Shown: piece by piece, positions 42,854-50,364 of the stretch | Layout: each line of letters opens with the position of its first letter | How positions within the stretch are numbered: position 1 is the first letter of the stretch | Assembly (NCBI GenBank): GCA_963663525.2 | Contig: CAXXHC010000003.1 | Location: 558,001-622,000 of the forward strand | DNA length: 64,000 bases | Direction: 5' to 3' | Origin: G963663525 sp963663525 | GTDB lineage: Bacteria; Myxococcota_A; SURF-8; G963663525 | Notes under the pieces: model-generated | Told to the model about the DNA's origin: nothing | Database searches by the model: none | Seen by the model: the letters and a program-made list of their open reading frames with translations, nothing else | Translations under genes and position numbers: made by a program

Positions 42854-43724
42854 GATTTGCCTCCGATCCCGGCAGAAGGTCGAAGGGGCTTCGCATCCCG
42901 GCAATGCGTGCAGTGGCGATGTGGGTGTAGATGGTCGTGGTGGAGAAGGAGGCGTGCCCCATAAGCACCTGGATTGTGCGTAGATCGACGCCGTTCTCCA
43001 GCATATGGGTAGCGAAGCTATGGCGAAAACTGTGCGGCGTCACGTTCTTTTCGAGGCCTGATTGGACACGCACGTTTTTGCAGGCGGTCTGGATGGAAGC
43101 GGTCGTGATGTGGCTCCCCGGCTTTCTTCCCGGAAACACCCAGGGATCCGTTCGCTTCACCTGGACGTTTGCAGGTTTGCACGTTCTCCAGTACTCGCGT
43201 AAGATAAGCAGCAGTTTTGGGGACAGCACTGTGTAGCGGTCCTTGTTCATCTTCCCCTGGTTTACTCGGATGACCATTCTCTGACTGTCGATGTCACTGA
43301 CCCGCAGATTGGCCGCCTCCGAGACGCGTAGACCGGAGGCGTACATGATTTGGAAAATCGTCCGGTATTTGAAGCTTTTCGCGGCGTCGAAAAAGCGGAC
43401 GACTTCCGAAGGCGCAAGCACCACGGGAAGCGTTTTGGGCTCCCTGGCCGCTGGAATAGCGGCCAGCGGCCAGGGTCGGTCCATGACGTTGAGGAAGAAA
43501 AATCGGAAAGCGCGGGCGTAAGAATTGACGCTTCCCGGAGCGAGTCTGCGTTTATCATGCAGATAAAGCAGGTAGTCGCGGATCTCCTCCAGGCCGATTC
43601 GTCCCAACGACTTGCCGACGTGCTGCTCGAGTTTTTTCAGCCTGCGCAGATAGTCATCTTGCGTGGAGGTAGAAAGATTTCTCAATTTCATCTGCCGCAC
43701 CATTCGTTGACGTGCGCTTCTCAT
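42846..43724 (-). CDS. Tyrosine recombinase of the IS91-like element
   Basis: The 292-residue XerC/D-like integrase has an SAM-like N-terminal domain (LSTSTQDDYLRRLKKLEQHV) and a complete catalytic set: Arg in YASGLRVSEAANL, Lys in GKMNKDR, HSFRHSFATHML (H-x-x-R), GHASFSTTTIYTH (H and nucleophile Tyr). ATG 43724 follows AAAGGAGGT and overlaps the upstream recombinase stop by 4 bp. It is presumably involved in resolution or integration of the element together with the transposase. Confidence 0.9.
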   Translation of the reverse strand: MRSARQRMVRQMKLRNLSTSTQDDYLRRLKKLEQHVGKSLGRIGLEEIRDYLLYLHDKRRLAPGSVNSYARAFRFFFLNVMDRPWPLAAIPAAREPKTLPVVLAPSEVVRFFDAAKSFKYRTIFQIMYASGLRVSEAANLRVSDIDSQRMVIRVNQGKMNKDRYTVLSPKLLLILREYWRTCKPANVQVKRTDPWVFPGRKPGSHITTASIQTACKNVRVQSGLEKNVTPHSFRHSFATHMLENGVDLRTIQVLMGHASFSTTTIYTHIATARIAGMRSPFDLLPGSEANHE

Positions 43725-44563
43725 ATCCGACCTCCTTTCACGGCTTCGCATGCATGGAAAGATGTCGCCTTCTTCCGGGTGATGAAACTCGCCGGGGCGG
43801 GACGGATGGAGGTGCAACGCAAGATGTGCCTGACCTCGCGCGGGTTATCTGCTTGCGTCAGACGATGCATAAAGAAGGAATAACGCAGTGTCTTCTCGAT
43901 CGTCGTATAATCGAAACCGCCATCGATTGCAGCTTGCCTGATCGCCTTTTGCATGGGACCGGGAGTCAGTGGATTTCCATCGTGATCGCGTGTAAAAAGT
44001 AGATCCGTCCGGGGTCGGGTGTCGCGCCACCACCGGCGCAGAGTATCGAGTGTCTCCGGGTGAAGCGGAATGAATTGGGGCCACGCACTGTTTGTAGATT
44101 CCAGACGGATCAGCATCCTTTTGCCGTCGATGTCTCCTGTCCGCAGGCGACAGGTCTCGCCTATGCGCAAACCGCCGCCGAACGTTACGGTCAAAACCGT
44201 TTTGTGAAGCTCTGAAGTAACGCCATCAAGCAGTCGGTTCAGATTGCCCAGAGAGAGAGGATCGGGAATCGGCCCTGGCTTCCCGGGAGAAAGAAAGCAG
44301 GCCGCAACCTGAGGGCGATCCAGCGTCACGAAATAGAGAAACTTAAGCGCCATCAGCGCTTGGTGACGGAAACTGACCAGTCTCTTTTCCGATCTTGCCA
44401 GGTGCTTGATCCAGGCCTCGATTTCAGCCGAGCCCAGTTGCTCCGGCGAGCGCTTGAAATGTCGGACATACGATTCGGCGCGGTTTAGATACTGCCTGCG
44501 CGTGATGGGGCGCAGTCCGTAGCGTAAAAGATCGGCGCTCATTCTTTCCTTGAGATGTCCCAT
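43721..44563 (-). CDS. Catalytically degenerate tyrosine-recombinase paralogue
   Basis: The 280-residue protein has the fold of a phage-type integrase (N-terminal YGLRPITRRQYLNRAESYVR; box I Arg133 in FGGGLRIGETCRL). The box II motif reads KTLRYS instead of H-x-x-R-H, the LGH motif reads LRC, and the nucleophile position is Phe260 (APASFITRK) rather than Tyr. It is therefore unlikely to cut DNA alone. Being the first gene of a coupled three-gene operon with no frameshift, it may be a DNA-binding partner of the active recombinase. Confidence 0.75.
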   Translation of the reverse strand: MGHLKERMSADLLRYGLRPITRRQYLNRAESYVRHFKRSPEQLGSAEIEAWIKHLARSEKRLVSFRHQALMALKFLYFVTLDRPQVAACFLSPGKPGPIPDPLSLGNLNRLLDGVTSELHKTVLTVTFGGGLRIGETCRLRTGDIDGKRMLIRLESTNSAWPQFIPLHPETLDTLRRWWRDTRPRTDLLFTRDHDGNPLTPGPMQKAIRQAAIDGGFDYTTIEKTLRYSFFMHRLTQADNPREVRHILRCTSIRPAPASFITRKKATSFHACEAVKGGRI

Positions 44564-44776
44564 GAGTTTCCTCCATGTGATGGACGTCGCCCGGAAATCG
44601 GACGACTGAGATCACGAGGATGGAGGATTCATGGGATTTGAAGCAAGGTTAGCCGGGAAAGAACGGGGAGACGCCACAGACGCCAAGGGGCTTTACGATC
44701 ATAAGGACAAAGGTGGGATCGAGCACGGCCTTACGGACCGGCAGGGACTAAAAACTGCCGCGAAGCGGCTTCGTAC

Positions 44777-44822
44777 AGTGTCCAATACGGATGTGGGGGT
44801 TCGAGTCCCCCCTTCGGCACCA
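44777..44822 (+). tRNA. 3' fragment of a tRNA-Leu gene (variable arm, T-arm, acceptor, CCA)
   Basis: AGTGTCCAATACGGATG forms the long variable arm (TCC...GGA), GGGGGTTCGAGTCCCCC the T-arm, and CTTCGGC-A-CCA the acceptor strand with encoded CCA. The 5' half is missing here; a matching D/anticodon-arm fragment lies 3.5 kb upstream on the other side of the IS91-like element. Confidence 0.75.
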
Positions 44823-44830
44823 TTCAAATC

Positions 44831-44863
44831 AAGCACTTACGTTATTTCGTAGGTGCTTTTTTT
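44831..44863 (+). terminator. Rho-independent terminator after the tRNA-Leu fragment
   Basis: AAGCACTTACG and CGTAGGTGCTT form an 11-bp stem (one G-T pair) with a six-base loop, followed by TTTTT. It is placed 8 bp after the tRNA CCA and is presumably the original terminator of the intact tRNA gene. Confidence 0.8.
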
Positions 44864-44984
44864 GTGGGTGGAAAAACCCTCCCGTGGCAATCCGTGGCAA
44901 ATTTTCGAGGTTCAGTATTTTTTCGGGAGTGAATCCAAGGCTGAAATGGGTCTGCTTCGTAGTGCTTCAGTGGAAATATCAGGG

Positions 44985-45071
44985 GGGCACGTGGCTATAA
45001 GCGTAATGAAATGGAGCTTGCCCATGTTTGACAACCTGGAACATGGGCAACCTACGGTTCGCCCATGCCAC
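44985..45071 (+). repeat. Dispersed repeat R8, copy 1
   Basis: This ~87-bp unit contains GAGCTTGCCCATGT, ACATGGGCAACCTACGGTT and GCCCATGCCAC. It matches 50878-50961 (GCTTGCCCGTGT, ACATGGGCAACCTGCGGTT, GCCCATGCCAC). The copies are clearly related but diverged. Confidence 0.55.
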
Positions 45072-45178
45072 ACGCCGGGGACTGGGACGATGGGATTTGT
45101 AGTTTTAGTGGATAACTTGGGTATTAAAAATGTTTAGATGCATGGTGGTAACTCATGTTTTCACAGAGAATAAAGGAA

Positions 45179-46066
45179 TCAGTGTTTATTTATACGATTT
45201 CTAATTTTTAATTTATAATCATCAATAATAGTACATAGTTTACCATAGATGAAATATTCTAACCAATTTAAGTACCTAGCTTTGAAAACTTCTTTGGATT
45301 TCGTACTGTATACTGATTCTTCTGAACGATTCTTTTTAAGATCAATAACTTTCAAATCAACGCAGTTTAAAAGTCCTTCTTCTGCCTTTGAAATAAGAAA
45401 CAATTCTAGCTGTTCCGCAGATTCAAGAGCATCTTGGGTTAGGTTAAATTTTTCAAATATTGAATAATTGTAAAATGATGTATAAATTGGTACATTTTCT
45501 TTTTTGTTAGCCATTGTTATTTCTACAACATACACTGCATTGGGCGGATAGTATATGCCATTGAGGTTGTAGCGAATAGGTGTTATCCACATGGTTTGGT
45601 TGTTTTTAAAAATATCCTGAATAAGAAACCACTGTTTTTTATTGCTTTTTACAATATACTTACCATTTGATGTTGATAAAACTAATCTTTTATTTATATC
45701 TTTAGATTCTAACATCTCGTTAAGCTTAACTTTTATGTTGTTGCTATAATAGTATTCGATTGGCGGAAATTGTTTTGAATACACCTCAAATGGTTTTATA
45801 ATCAATGGACAATTTTTAAAACTTTCAATTTCTAAATAGTAATTGTGACCAATAAGAAGGTACACATCAAATATCACTAGAGCTTTGTCTTTTAGATTTT
45901 CAATCATAATTCGGCTAACAAACTTGTCTTCACAACCCACCTGTTCAGCTACACCCCAATAACCTCTAATATCTAAACCAGATTTAAGTGAAAATCTTTT
46001 TATGGCAATAATTAGTGATAGAATTGATACCGCTAATGCTAGTATTGAAATTGGTGTTGAATCCAT
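45179..46066 (-). CDS. AT-rich orphan protein with N-terminal membrane helix
   Basis: The 295-residue protein of unrecognised family has an N-terminal transmembrane helix (ISILALAVSILSLIIAIK) followed by a soluble domain rich in Ile, Lys, Asn and Tyr. The DNA is strikingly AT-rich compared with every neighbour, with AT-ending codons throughout, which indicates recent acquisition. It lies on the island side of the tRNA-Leu 3' fragment, directly downstream of the IS91-like element, a typical cargo position. No catalytic motif is visible. The single-helix-plus-soluble-domain layout is also seen among small defence or toxin-type cargo genes, but nothing here proves such a role. Confidence 0.6.
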   Translation of the reverse strand: MDSTPISILALAVSILSLIIAIKRFSLKSGLDIRGYWGVAEQVGCEDKFVSRIMIENLKDKALVIFDVYLLIGHNYYLEIESFKNCPLIIKPFEVYSKQFPPIEYYYSNNIKVKLNEMLESKDINKRLVLSTSNGKYIVKSNKKQWFLIQDIFKNNQTMWITPIRYNLNGIYYPPNAVYVVEITMANKKENVPIYTSFYNYSIFEKFNLTQDALESAEQLELFLISKAEEGLLNCVDLKVIDLKKNRSEESVYSTKSKEVFKARYLNWLEYFIYGKLCTIIDDYKLKIRNRINKH

Positions 46067-46663
46067 TTAGTGTCTTTCTGTGGTCCATAGGTCGGATAAC
46101 TGATTATTCCATACAATTCACACGACCTTTTTCTTTTCCCAATCTCATACATACCATATCCATACCTCGATAACCAAAACTACTCCTCGTTGGTTCAAGT
46201 CTCCTGGCTTGAACCAAAAGTTTCTCATCGGGTCTCCTGACCCGATGCAGCATGAACGTGTGGAGCAGGCCGGAGACCTGCTCCAACGAGATCCGCCCTC
46301 CCTTTCATGCAAAATCTACTGAATACACTGCAAACTCGTGCATTTTCATGCAAACTCACGTCATGCTCGATCCATGCCGCAAAATTCGTGCAAACTCATG
46401 TCAAACCGTGCAAAGTCCCTCCCGGTTTTCTCGCAACGAGTCGAGGGTACCCGAGAAAAAAGTGGTAAGAAACTTTACAAAAACAGGGTTTTTCGACCGA
46501 AAAACCACACAACGTGCTATTTTCTCTCGCAACGCTCGTGGTTGCGAATCTGCACGTTTTTTCATCAATTTGCACGTTTGCGATTGTCGCCGCTTTCGTC
46601 CTCCTGTAAGGTGAAAAAGCGAGTTTTTTAGAGTGACCGAGACGAGAGAACGGCAGGAGACCC
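46067..46663. other. Repeat-containing gap upstream of the TldD-type operon
   Basis: No gene is supported. The gap holds the R2 copy (46186-46290), three TGCAAACTC words with neighbouring CGTGCA/CATGCA strings (46329-46410), and the stretch 46451-46506 that resembles 5499-5552. ORFs spanning this region have no recognisable product. Confidence 0.45.
46186..46290 (+). repeat. Three-hairpin dispersed repeat R2, copy 2
   Basis: Same plan as 8112-8217: stem-loops GGTTCAAGTC/GGCTTGAACC, CATCGGGTC/GACCCGATG and GGAGCAGGCC/ACCTGCTCC, bounded by CTCGTTGG and CCAACGAG. The stems differ from copy 1 by compensating changes in places, so the hairpins seem conserved. Confidence 0.75.
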
Positions 46664-48439
46664 ATGACGCCCGGACGCCTTCGACAACGACCCAGTGTTT
46701 CGTTTTTCCCTTTGTTTCTCGTAAGTTGGATTGTCGTGGGCTGCATGGCGACGAGGCCGTCGCTTTCCGCCGAATCCCACCCCGACGATCCCCGCCTGCG
46801 TGTGCTGGACACCCTGCAAACCGAATTGGAACGCAGCCGCAGCGAGTTGCGGATGGAGGATTACCAGCCGCCGTACTTCATTTCCTACCTGATGCAATCC
46901 GTAAAAAAGCATGAAATTACAGCACGTTACGGGGCTTTGTACGGGTCGCGTTCGAAGGTGGAAAGTACCCTGTTGCCGGAGGTGCGGGTGGGGGATTACC
47001 GCTTCGACAACGTGGCCGATTCGCAGATTCCGTTCGACATCGATTCGCCCGATCAAACCTATTATTCCGAGTTCGGCCCGATCGATTTTTCCGCCGAAGC
47101 GTTGCGAACCTCCCTGTGGTTGCTGACCGATCAGCATTACAAGCAGGCGGTGTTCGCCTTTCAAAAACGGCGGGGCGATCGTGTGTACAAAGTCCCCGAT
47201 CCCAAGCAGGACGCCATCGCCAGCTTCTCGAAAGAGCCCGCCAGTAGGTTCCTGGCCAAGCCGGTGCGCAACGATTTCGACGGGCAACGTTGGGAAAAAA
47301 TCGCCGTGAAATTGTCCGAGCGTATCGCGAAGCACGCGGACTTTCTCGAATCGGGAGTGCGCGTCGATGCCCGTCATGTGACGATGTACTACGTCAACAC
47401 GGAAGGTACGAAAATCATTGAGGAAAACACTTATTATTCCATCATCGCCTCCGCCTTCGCGAGGGCCAAGGACGGCGCGATGCTGGACCACAGCGTCTCC
47501 ATTCACGTGCGTGACGAGCAGCAGTTTCCCTCGTTCGAAAAGCTGGTTGGAAGAATCGACGGCATGTGCGAGGAATTGCAGGCGCTGGCGAAAGCCGAAA
47601 CCCTCGATCCCTACACCGGTCCCGCCATTCTGGAAGCCCAGGCGGCGGGGGTGCTGTTTCACGAGGTCATCGGCCATCGCCTGGAGGGAGAGCGCCAAAG
47701 CTCCCAGGAGGAAGGCCGGACCTTCCAGGGGCGTCAGGGGCAGAAAATCCTTCCAGAATTTCTGAGCGTCGAGGACGATCCGACCCTCGTTTCCTGGACC
47801 GACAAAACCCCGCTCAACGGAGCGTACCGCTATGATTCCGAGGGCGTGCAGGCCCAGCGTGCAGAATTGATAACCGATGGAATTCTCAAAGGATTTCTCA
47901 TGTCTCGCACCCCCATCGAGGGCTTTTCCCGCTCCAACGGTCACGGGCGCAGCGATGGCCTTTCCCGCCCCCGCGCCCGCATGGCCAACACGATCGTCCG
48001 GTCGTCGAAGGCTGTGGACGAAAAGCGCCTCAAGGCCATGCTGATCGAGGAGATCCGCGAGCGCGGCAAACCCTATGGGTTGCGCATCCGGGACATGTCC
48101 GGGGGCGACACCAACACTTCGACGTATGGCTATCAGGCGTTTCGTGGTGTGCCGAGACTGGTGTACAAGGTATTTCCCGACGGCAGCGAGGAGTTGGTGC
48201 GCGGCGTCGAAATGGTGGGTACGCCGCTGGCGTCTATCGGGAAAATCCTCGCTACGGGCGACGATGACGAGGTGTTCAACGGCTATTGCGGAGCGGAATC
48301 CGGTTACGTGCCGGTGTCGGTGGTGGCGCCGTCGATGCTGATCGGCGAGATCGAGTTGCAGCGGAAGTCCGAGCGCAAGGCGAAACCGCCGATTCTGCCC
48401 GCACCCGTGTCTCTCGAAAAAGCGAAGGAAAATCCATGA
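46664..48439 (+). CDS. TldD/PmbA-family metalloprotease-like lipoprotein
   Basis: The 591-residue protein has a lipoprotein signal (PLFLVSWIVVGC) and a TldD-type body: zinc motif HEVIGHRLEGE (H-E-x-x-x-H), GAYRYDSEGVQAQRAELITD, RARMANTIV and PYGLRIRDMSGGDTNTSTYG. Ordinary TldD/TldE pairs are cytoplasmic and trim peptides such as microcin B17 or CcdA. Export as a lipoprotein places this one in the periplasm or outer membrane. It heads an operon with a VanX-like D,D-dipeptidase (4-bp overlap) and a phosphoesterase, which suggests peptide or cell-wall fragment processing. No TldE partner is adjacent. Confidence 0.85.
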   Translation: MTPGRLRQRPSVSFFPLFLVSWIVVGCMATRPSLSAESHPDDPRLRVLDTLQTELERSRSELRMEDYQPPYFISYLMQSVKKHEITARYGALYGSRSKVESTLLPEVRVGDYRFDNVADSQIPFDIDSPDQTYYSEFGPIDFSAEALRTSLWLLTDQHYKQAVFAFQKRRGDRVYKVPDPKQDAIASFSKEPASRFLAKPVRNDFDGQRWEKIAVKLSERIAKHADFLESGVRVDARHVTMYYVNTEGTKIIEENTYYSIIASAFARAKDGAMLDHSVSIHVRDEQQFPSFEKLVGRIDGMCEELQALAKAETLDPYTGPAILEAQAAGVLFHEVIGHRLEGERQSSQEEGRTFQGRQGQKILPEFLSVEDDPTLVSWTDKTPLNGAYRYDSEGVQAQRAELITDGILKGFLMSRTPIEGFSRSNGHGRSDGLSRPRARMANTIVRSSKAVDEKRLKAMLIEEIRERGKPYGLRIRDMSGGDTNTSTYGYQAFRGVPRLVYKVFPDGSEELVRGVEMVGTPLASIGKILATGDDDEVFNGYCGAESGYVPVSVVAPSMLIGEIELQRKSERKAKPPILPAPVSLEKAKENP

Positions 48440-49098
48440 GATCCGCCGCCTGGACCGTCCTGCTGCTGCTCGGTTTCACCGCACCGTTCGCCATGGCGGA
48501 ACCTCCAAAAACGAGCGAGGAACCCCTCGTCAACCTTCTCGACCTCGCCTCGGACATCGTGCCCGACATGCGCTATGCCACGAAAAACAATTTTCTGGGA
48601 CAGAAACTATACGATGCTCCGGTCTGCCTGTTGCGTCAAAGCGTGGCCGAACGGGCGGTCAAGGCGCATCTCGATCTCAAACGCCAGGGGTATCGCCTGC
48701 GCGTGTACGACTGCTACCGCCCGCTTTCGGTGCAGAAAGCGATGTGGAAGGTCAAGCCCGTGCCGGGACTCGTGGCGAATCCACGCACCGGCTCCAACCA
48801 CAATCGGGGCGCGGCCATCGATGCGGGACTTTCCACCCCGGACGGTCGCGAAGTGAAAATGCCCAGCGAGTTCGACAGTTTCACGAAAAACGCCTGGTCC
48901 GCTTACCAGGGCGGGCCGGTCGAGTTGATCGAGCACCGGACGATTCTGCAAAATGCCATGAAAAAACAAGGCTTTACCACGATCCGCAGGGAATGGTGGC
49001 ACTTCAATGCGCCCCATCCCAAGCGCTATTCGATTCTCGACGTGCCGTTGTCCGGTGAGGCCCCGAACACCCGTTCCAAGGAGAAACCCACGCCATGA
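48436..49098 (+). CDS. VanX/DdpX-like D-alanyl-D-alanine dipeptidase
   Basis: The 220-residue exported enzyme has a signal peptide (WTVLLLLGFTAPFAMA) and the VanX zinc ligands: SNHNRGAAIDAGL (S-x-H-x-x-G-x-A-x-D) and EWWHF (E-x-x-H). DMRYATKNNFLGQKLYD and YDCYRPLSVQKAMW are also family-typical. It should hydrolyse D-Ala-D-Ala dipeptides in the periplasm, for peptidoglycan recycling rather than vancomycin resistance, since no vanH/vanA lies nearby. ATG 48436 overlaps the upstream stop by 4 bp (ATGA), as does the next gene. Confidence 0.9.
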   Translation: MRSAAWTVLLLLGFTAPFAMAEPPKTSEEPLVNLLDLASDIVPDMRYATKNNFLGQKLYDAPVCLLRQSVAERAVKAHLDLKRQGYRLRVYDCYRPLSVQKAMWKVKPVPGLVANPRTGSNHNRGAAIDAGLSTPDGREVKMPSEFDSFTKNAWSAYQGGPVELIEHRTILQNAMKKQGFTTIRREWWHFNAPHPKRYSILDVPLSGEAPNTRSKEKPTP

Positions 49099-49892
49099 TA
49101 CTCCAGGTGGTGGCGGACATCCACGGAGCGCACGAAAAGCTCCGGCGGCGCATCGACCCGGACCTGCCGCTCGTCGTGCTGGGCGACAGTCTCAACCTGC
49201 TGGATTTCCGCACCTTCGACGGCGTGCTGCTGAAAGTGCTGGGCAAGCGCAAGCTGGCGGGCATTCTGATGACCTTTACCACGCGGGGTAAAAAGGCTGC
49301 CATCGAACGGGCGGACCGCCTGTTTTTCCAGAACGAGGATGCCGTGCGCCGCACGCGCGAAATCGTGGAGGAGGAATACGCGAAGCTGACCGAAGTGCTT
49401 CCCGAACGGGCCTGGGTGATTCACGGAAACGTGGATTACCCCGACCTTTTGGTGCAGGCCGTGGGTGAAACCCGTTACGTGCGGGGCGGCAATCGGGAGA
49501 TCGGTGGCCGCCGGGTGGCCTTCGTCGCCGGAACGCCGAGTTATCATTTTGCGATGAACCTGCCCGGCGAATTGTCGGACGAGCGTTTTAGGGCGAATCT
49601 CTCCGCCATCGAGCCTTGCGAGGTGCTGTTGAGCCACTACACACCGCGTATCGAGGACGTGATGTACGACACCGTGGCGCGCAAACCCTGGGGCGGCAGT
49701 CGTCGTCTCGTGGGATTCTGCCGGGAACACGAAGTGGCGTTGCACCTGTTCGGCCACGTGCACAATCCCCGGCGGCGCATCGTCGAGCACGGCCCGACGC
49801 GTTTCGTCAACGTGGGCGGGTTCCGCTACAATGGCCGGGTGGGATTGTTGGATACGGAAACGCTGGAATTTCGGTTCAAAGATGGGGCATAG
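49095..49892 (+). CDS. Calcineurin-like metallophosphoesterase
   Basis: The 265-residue cytoplasmic enzyme has the metallophosphoesterase motifs VADIHG, LGDSLNLLD, HGNVDYPD, LLSHYTPR and LFGHVHNP in order. An unusual feature is a ~60-residue insertion between GD and GNVD carrying basic helices (LGKRKLAGILMTFTTRGKKA). The substrate is unknown (nucleotides, phosphoproteins or lipids are all possible). It is the third gene of the TldD-VanX operon, joined by a 4-bp overlap. Confidence 0.88.
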   Translation: MILQVVADIHGAHEKLRRRIDPDLPLVVLGDSLNLLDFRTFDGVLLKVLGKRKLAGILMTFTTRGKKAAIERADRLFFQNEDAVRRTREIVEEEYAKLTEVLPERAWVIHGNVDYPDLLVQAVGETRYVRGGNREIGGRRVAFVAGTPSYHFAMNLPGELSDERFRANLSAIEPCEVLLSHYTPRIEDVMYDTVARKPWGGSRRLVGFCREHEVALHLFGHVHNPRRRIVEHGPTRFVNVGGFRYNGRVGLLDTETLEFRFKDGA

Positions 49893-49945
49893 CGGAGACT
49901 CGATCCACGCAAAGACTTATAATGGCAAACAGCCATCGACCAACC

Positions 49946-49991
49946 GTAGCGGCGAGGCGTAAGCCCGCCGAATGAATGGACGGCGGACTTA
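49946..49991 (+). repeat. Truncated copy of hairpin repeat R7
   Basis: The arm GTAGCGGCGAGGCGTAAGCC matches the left arm of the 15234-15319 hairpin. The other arm starts (CGGCGGACTTA) but then departs from the consensus, so this copy is incomplete. Confidence 0.6.
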
Positions 49992-50011
49992 TTAAACTGG
50001 CACTTAAAACC

Positions 50012-50191
50012 TAACCCGCATAATTCATGAAGAATCTACTGCGACTTGAAAATCCTCGATCTTTCACTTGTTTCCCGATTTTCATCCTCGACAGACTGTA
50101 AAGTATGCCTGCGGGTGAAAATCGGTCCAACTTCATGAAATATCTTCGGTTTTCGGCGTCTCGCTACGATCCTCATGAATAATGCGGGCTA
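50012..50191 (-). mobile_element. 180-bp MITE (R3), copy 2
   Basis: This is the inverted copy of 19876-20055, same length, about 3 base differences. The ends are TAACCCGCATAATTCATGA and the complement of TCATGAATAATGCGGGCTA. TA sits at each border. The near-identity of two copies 30 kb apart points to recent movement, so an active transposase should exist elsewhere in the genome. Confidence 0.85.
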
Positions 50192-50202
50192 AGGCTTTTC
50201 AT

Positions 50203-50288
50203 CGCTCACCCTGAGTGATTTCGCGAAGCGAAATCGTATCGAAGGGTCCCTCGATACGGCGACTTAAGTCGCCTACTCGGGATGAGCG
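50203..50288 (-). repeat. Dispersed hairpin repeat R1, copy 2
   Basis: Inverted relative to 1627-1714. It shares GAGTGATTTCGCGAAGCGAA and ATCGTATCGAAGGG. The middle carries a GGCGACTTAAGTCGCC palindrome where copy 1 has GCCGTCCCAAGGGCGG, so the hairpin is kept but its bases differ. Confidence 0.75.
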
Positions 50289-50364
50289 TAGATGATTTTG
50301 TACGGTAGACATCTGGCATGTTTTAGGTGCCGGGTTAATACCTGCCCCCACGTAAGGAAAGAAA

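Larger units (their letters stand above)
41281..44781 (-). mobile_element. IS91-like element with transposase and two tyrosine recombinases
   Basis: The ~3.5-kb element contains three overlapping minus-strand genes: degenerate recombinase, active-looking recombinase and HUH transposase. Imperfect inverted ends are ACTCTGTACGAAGGCGCTT (41281-41299) and, on the other strand, ACACTGTACGAAGCCGCTT (44763-44781), with 17 of 19 matching. The right end touches the variable arm of a tRNA-Leu 3' half. Classic IS91 elements lack long inverted repeats, so the ends may rather be recognised by the tyrosine recombinases. The exact borders are tentative. Confidence 0.7.
44564..45178. other. Gap with tRNA-Leu 3' fragment, terminator and repeat R8
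   Basis: This gap contains the element's right end, the tRNA 3' half (44777-44822), a terminator (44831-44863) and a dispersed repeat (44985-45071). A short ORF at 44631-44852 crosses the tRNA fragment and is not believable. Nothing else is seen. Confidence 0.5.
49893..50364. other. Gap packed with three dispersed repeats
   Basis: Between the phosphoesterase and the acidic lipoprotein lie a truncated R7 hairpin arm (49946-49991), a complete 180-bp MITE (50012-50191) and an R1 copy (50203-50288), nearly end to end. No coding capacity is supported. Confidence 0.6.

Noticed and set aside
44631..44852. Short plus-strand ORF spanning the right end of the IS91-like element
   Set aside because: It reads through the tRNA-Leu 3' fragment and into its terminator, so it cannot be a real protein gene.
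46329..46410. Possible CRISPR-like array from recurring TGCAAACTC words
   Set aside because: The words are only about 9 bp with irregular spacing and no constant repeat or spacer length; no cas genes are nearby.
46252..46631. Two overlapping ORFs upstream of the TldD-type gene
   Set aside because: They translate the R2 repeat and the TGCAAACTC-rich stretch; the products are not protein-like.
48436..49098. Vancomycin-resistance gene cluster
   Set aside because: The VanX-like dipeptidase has no vanH, vanA or vanRS neighbours, so a recycling role is more likely.
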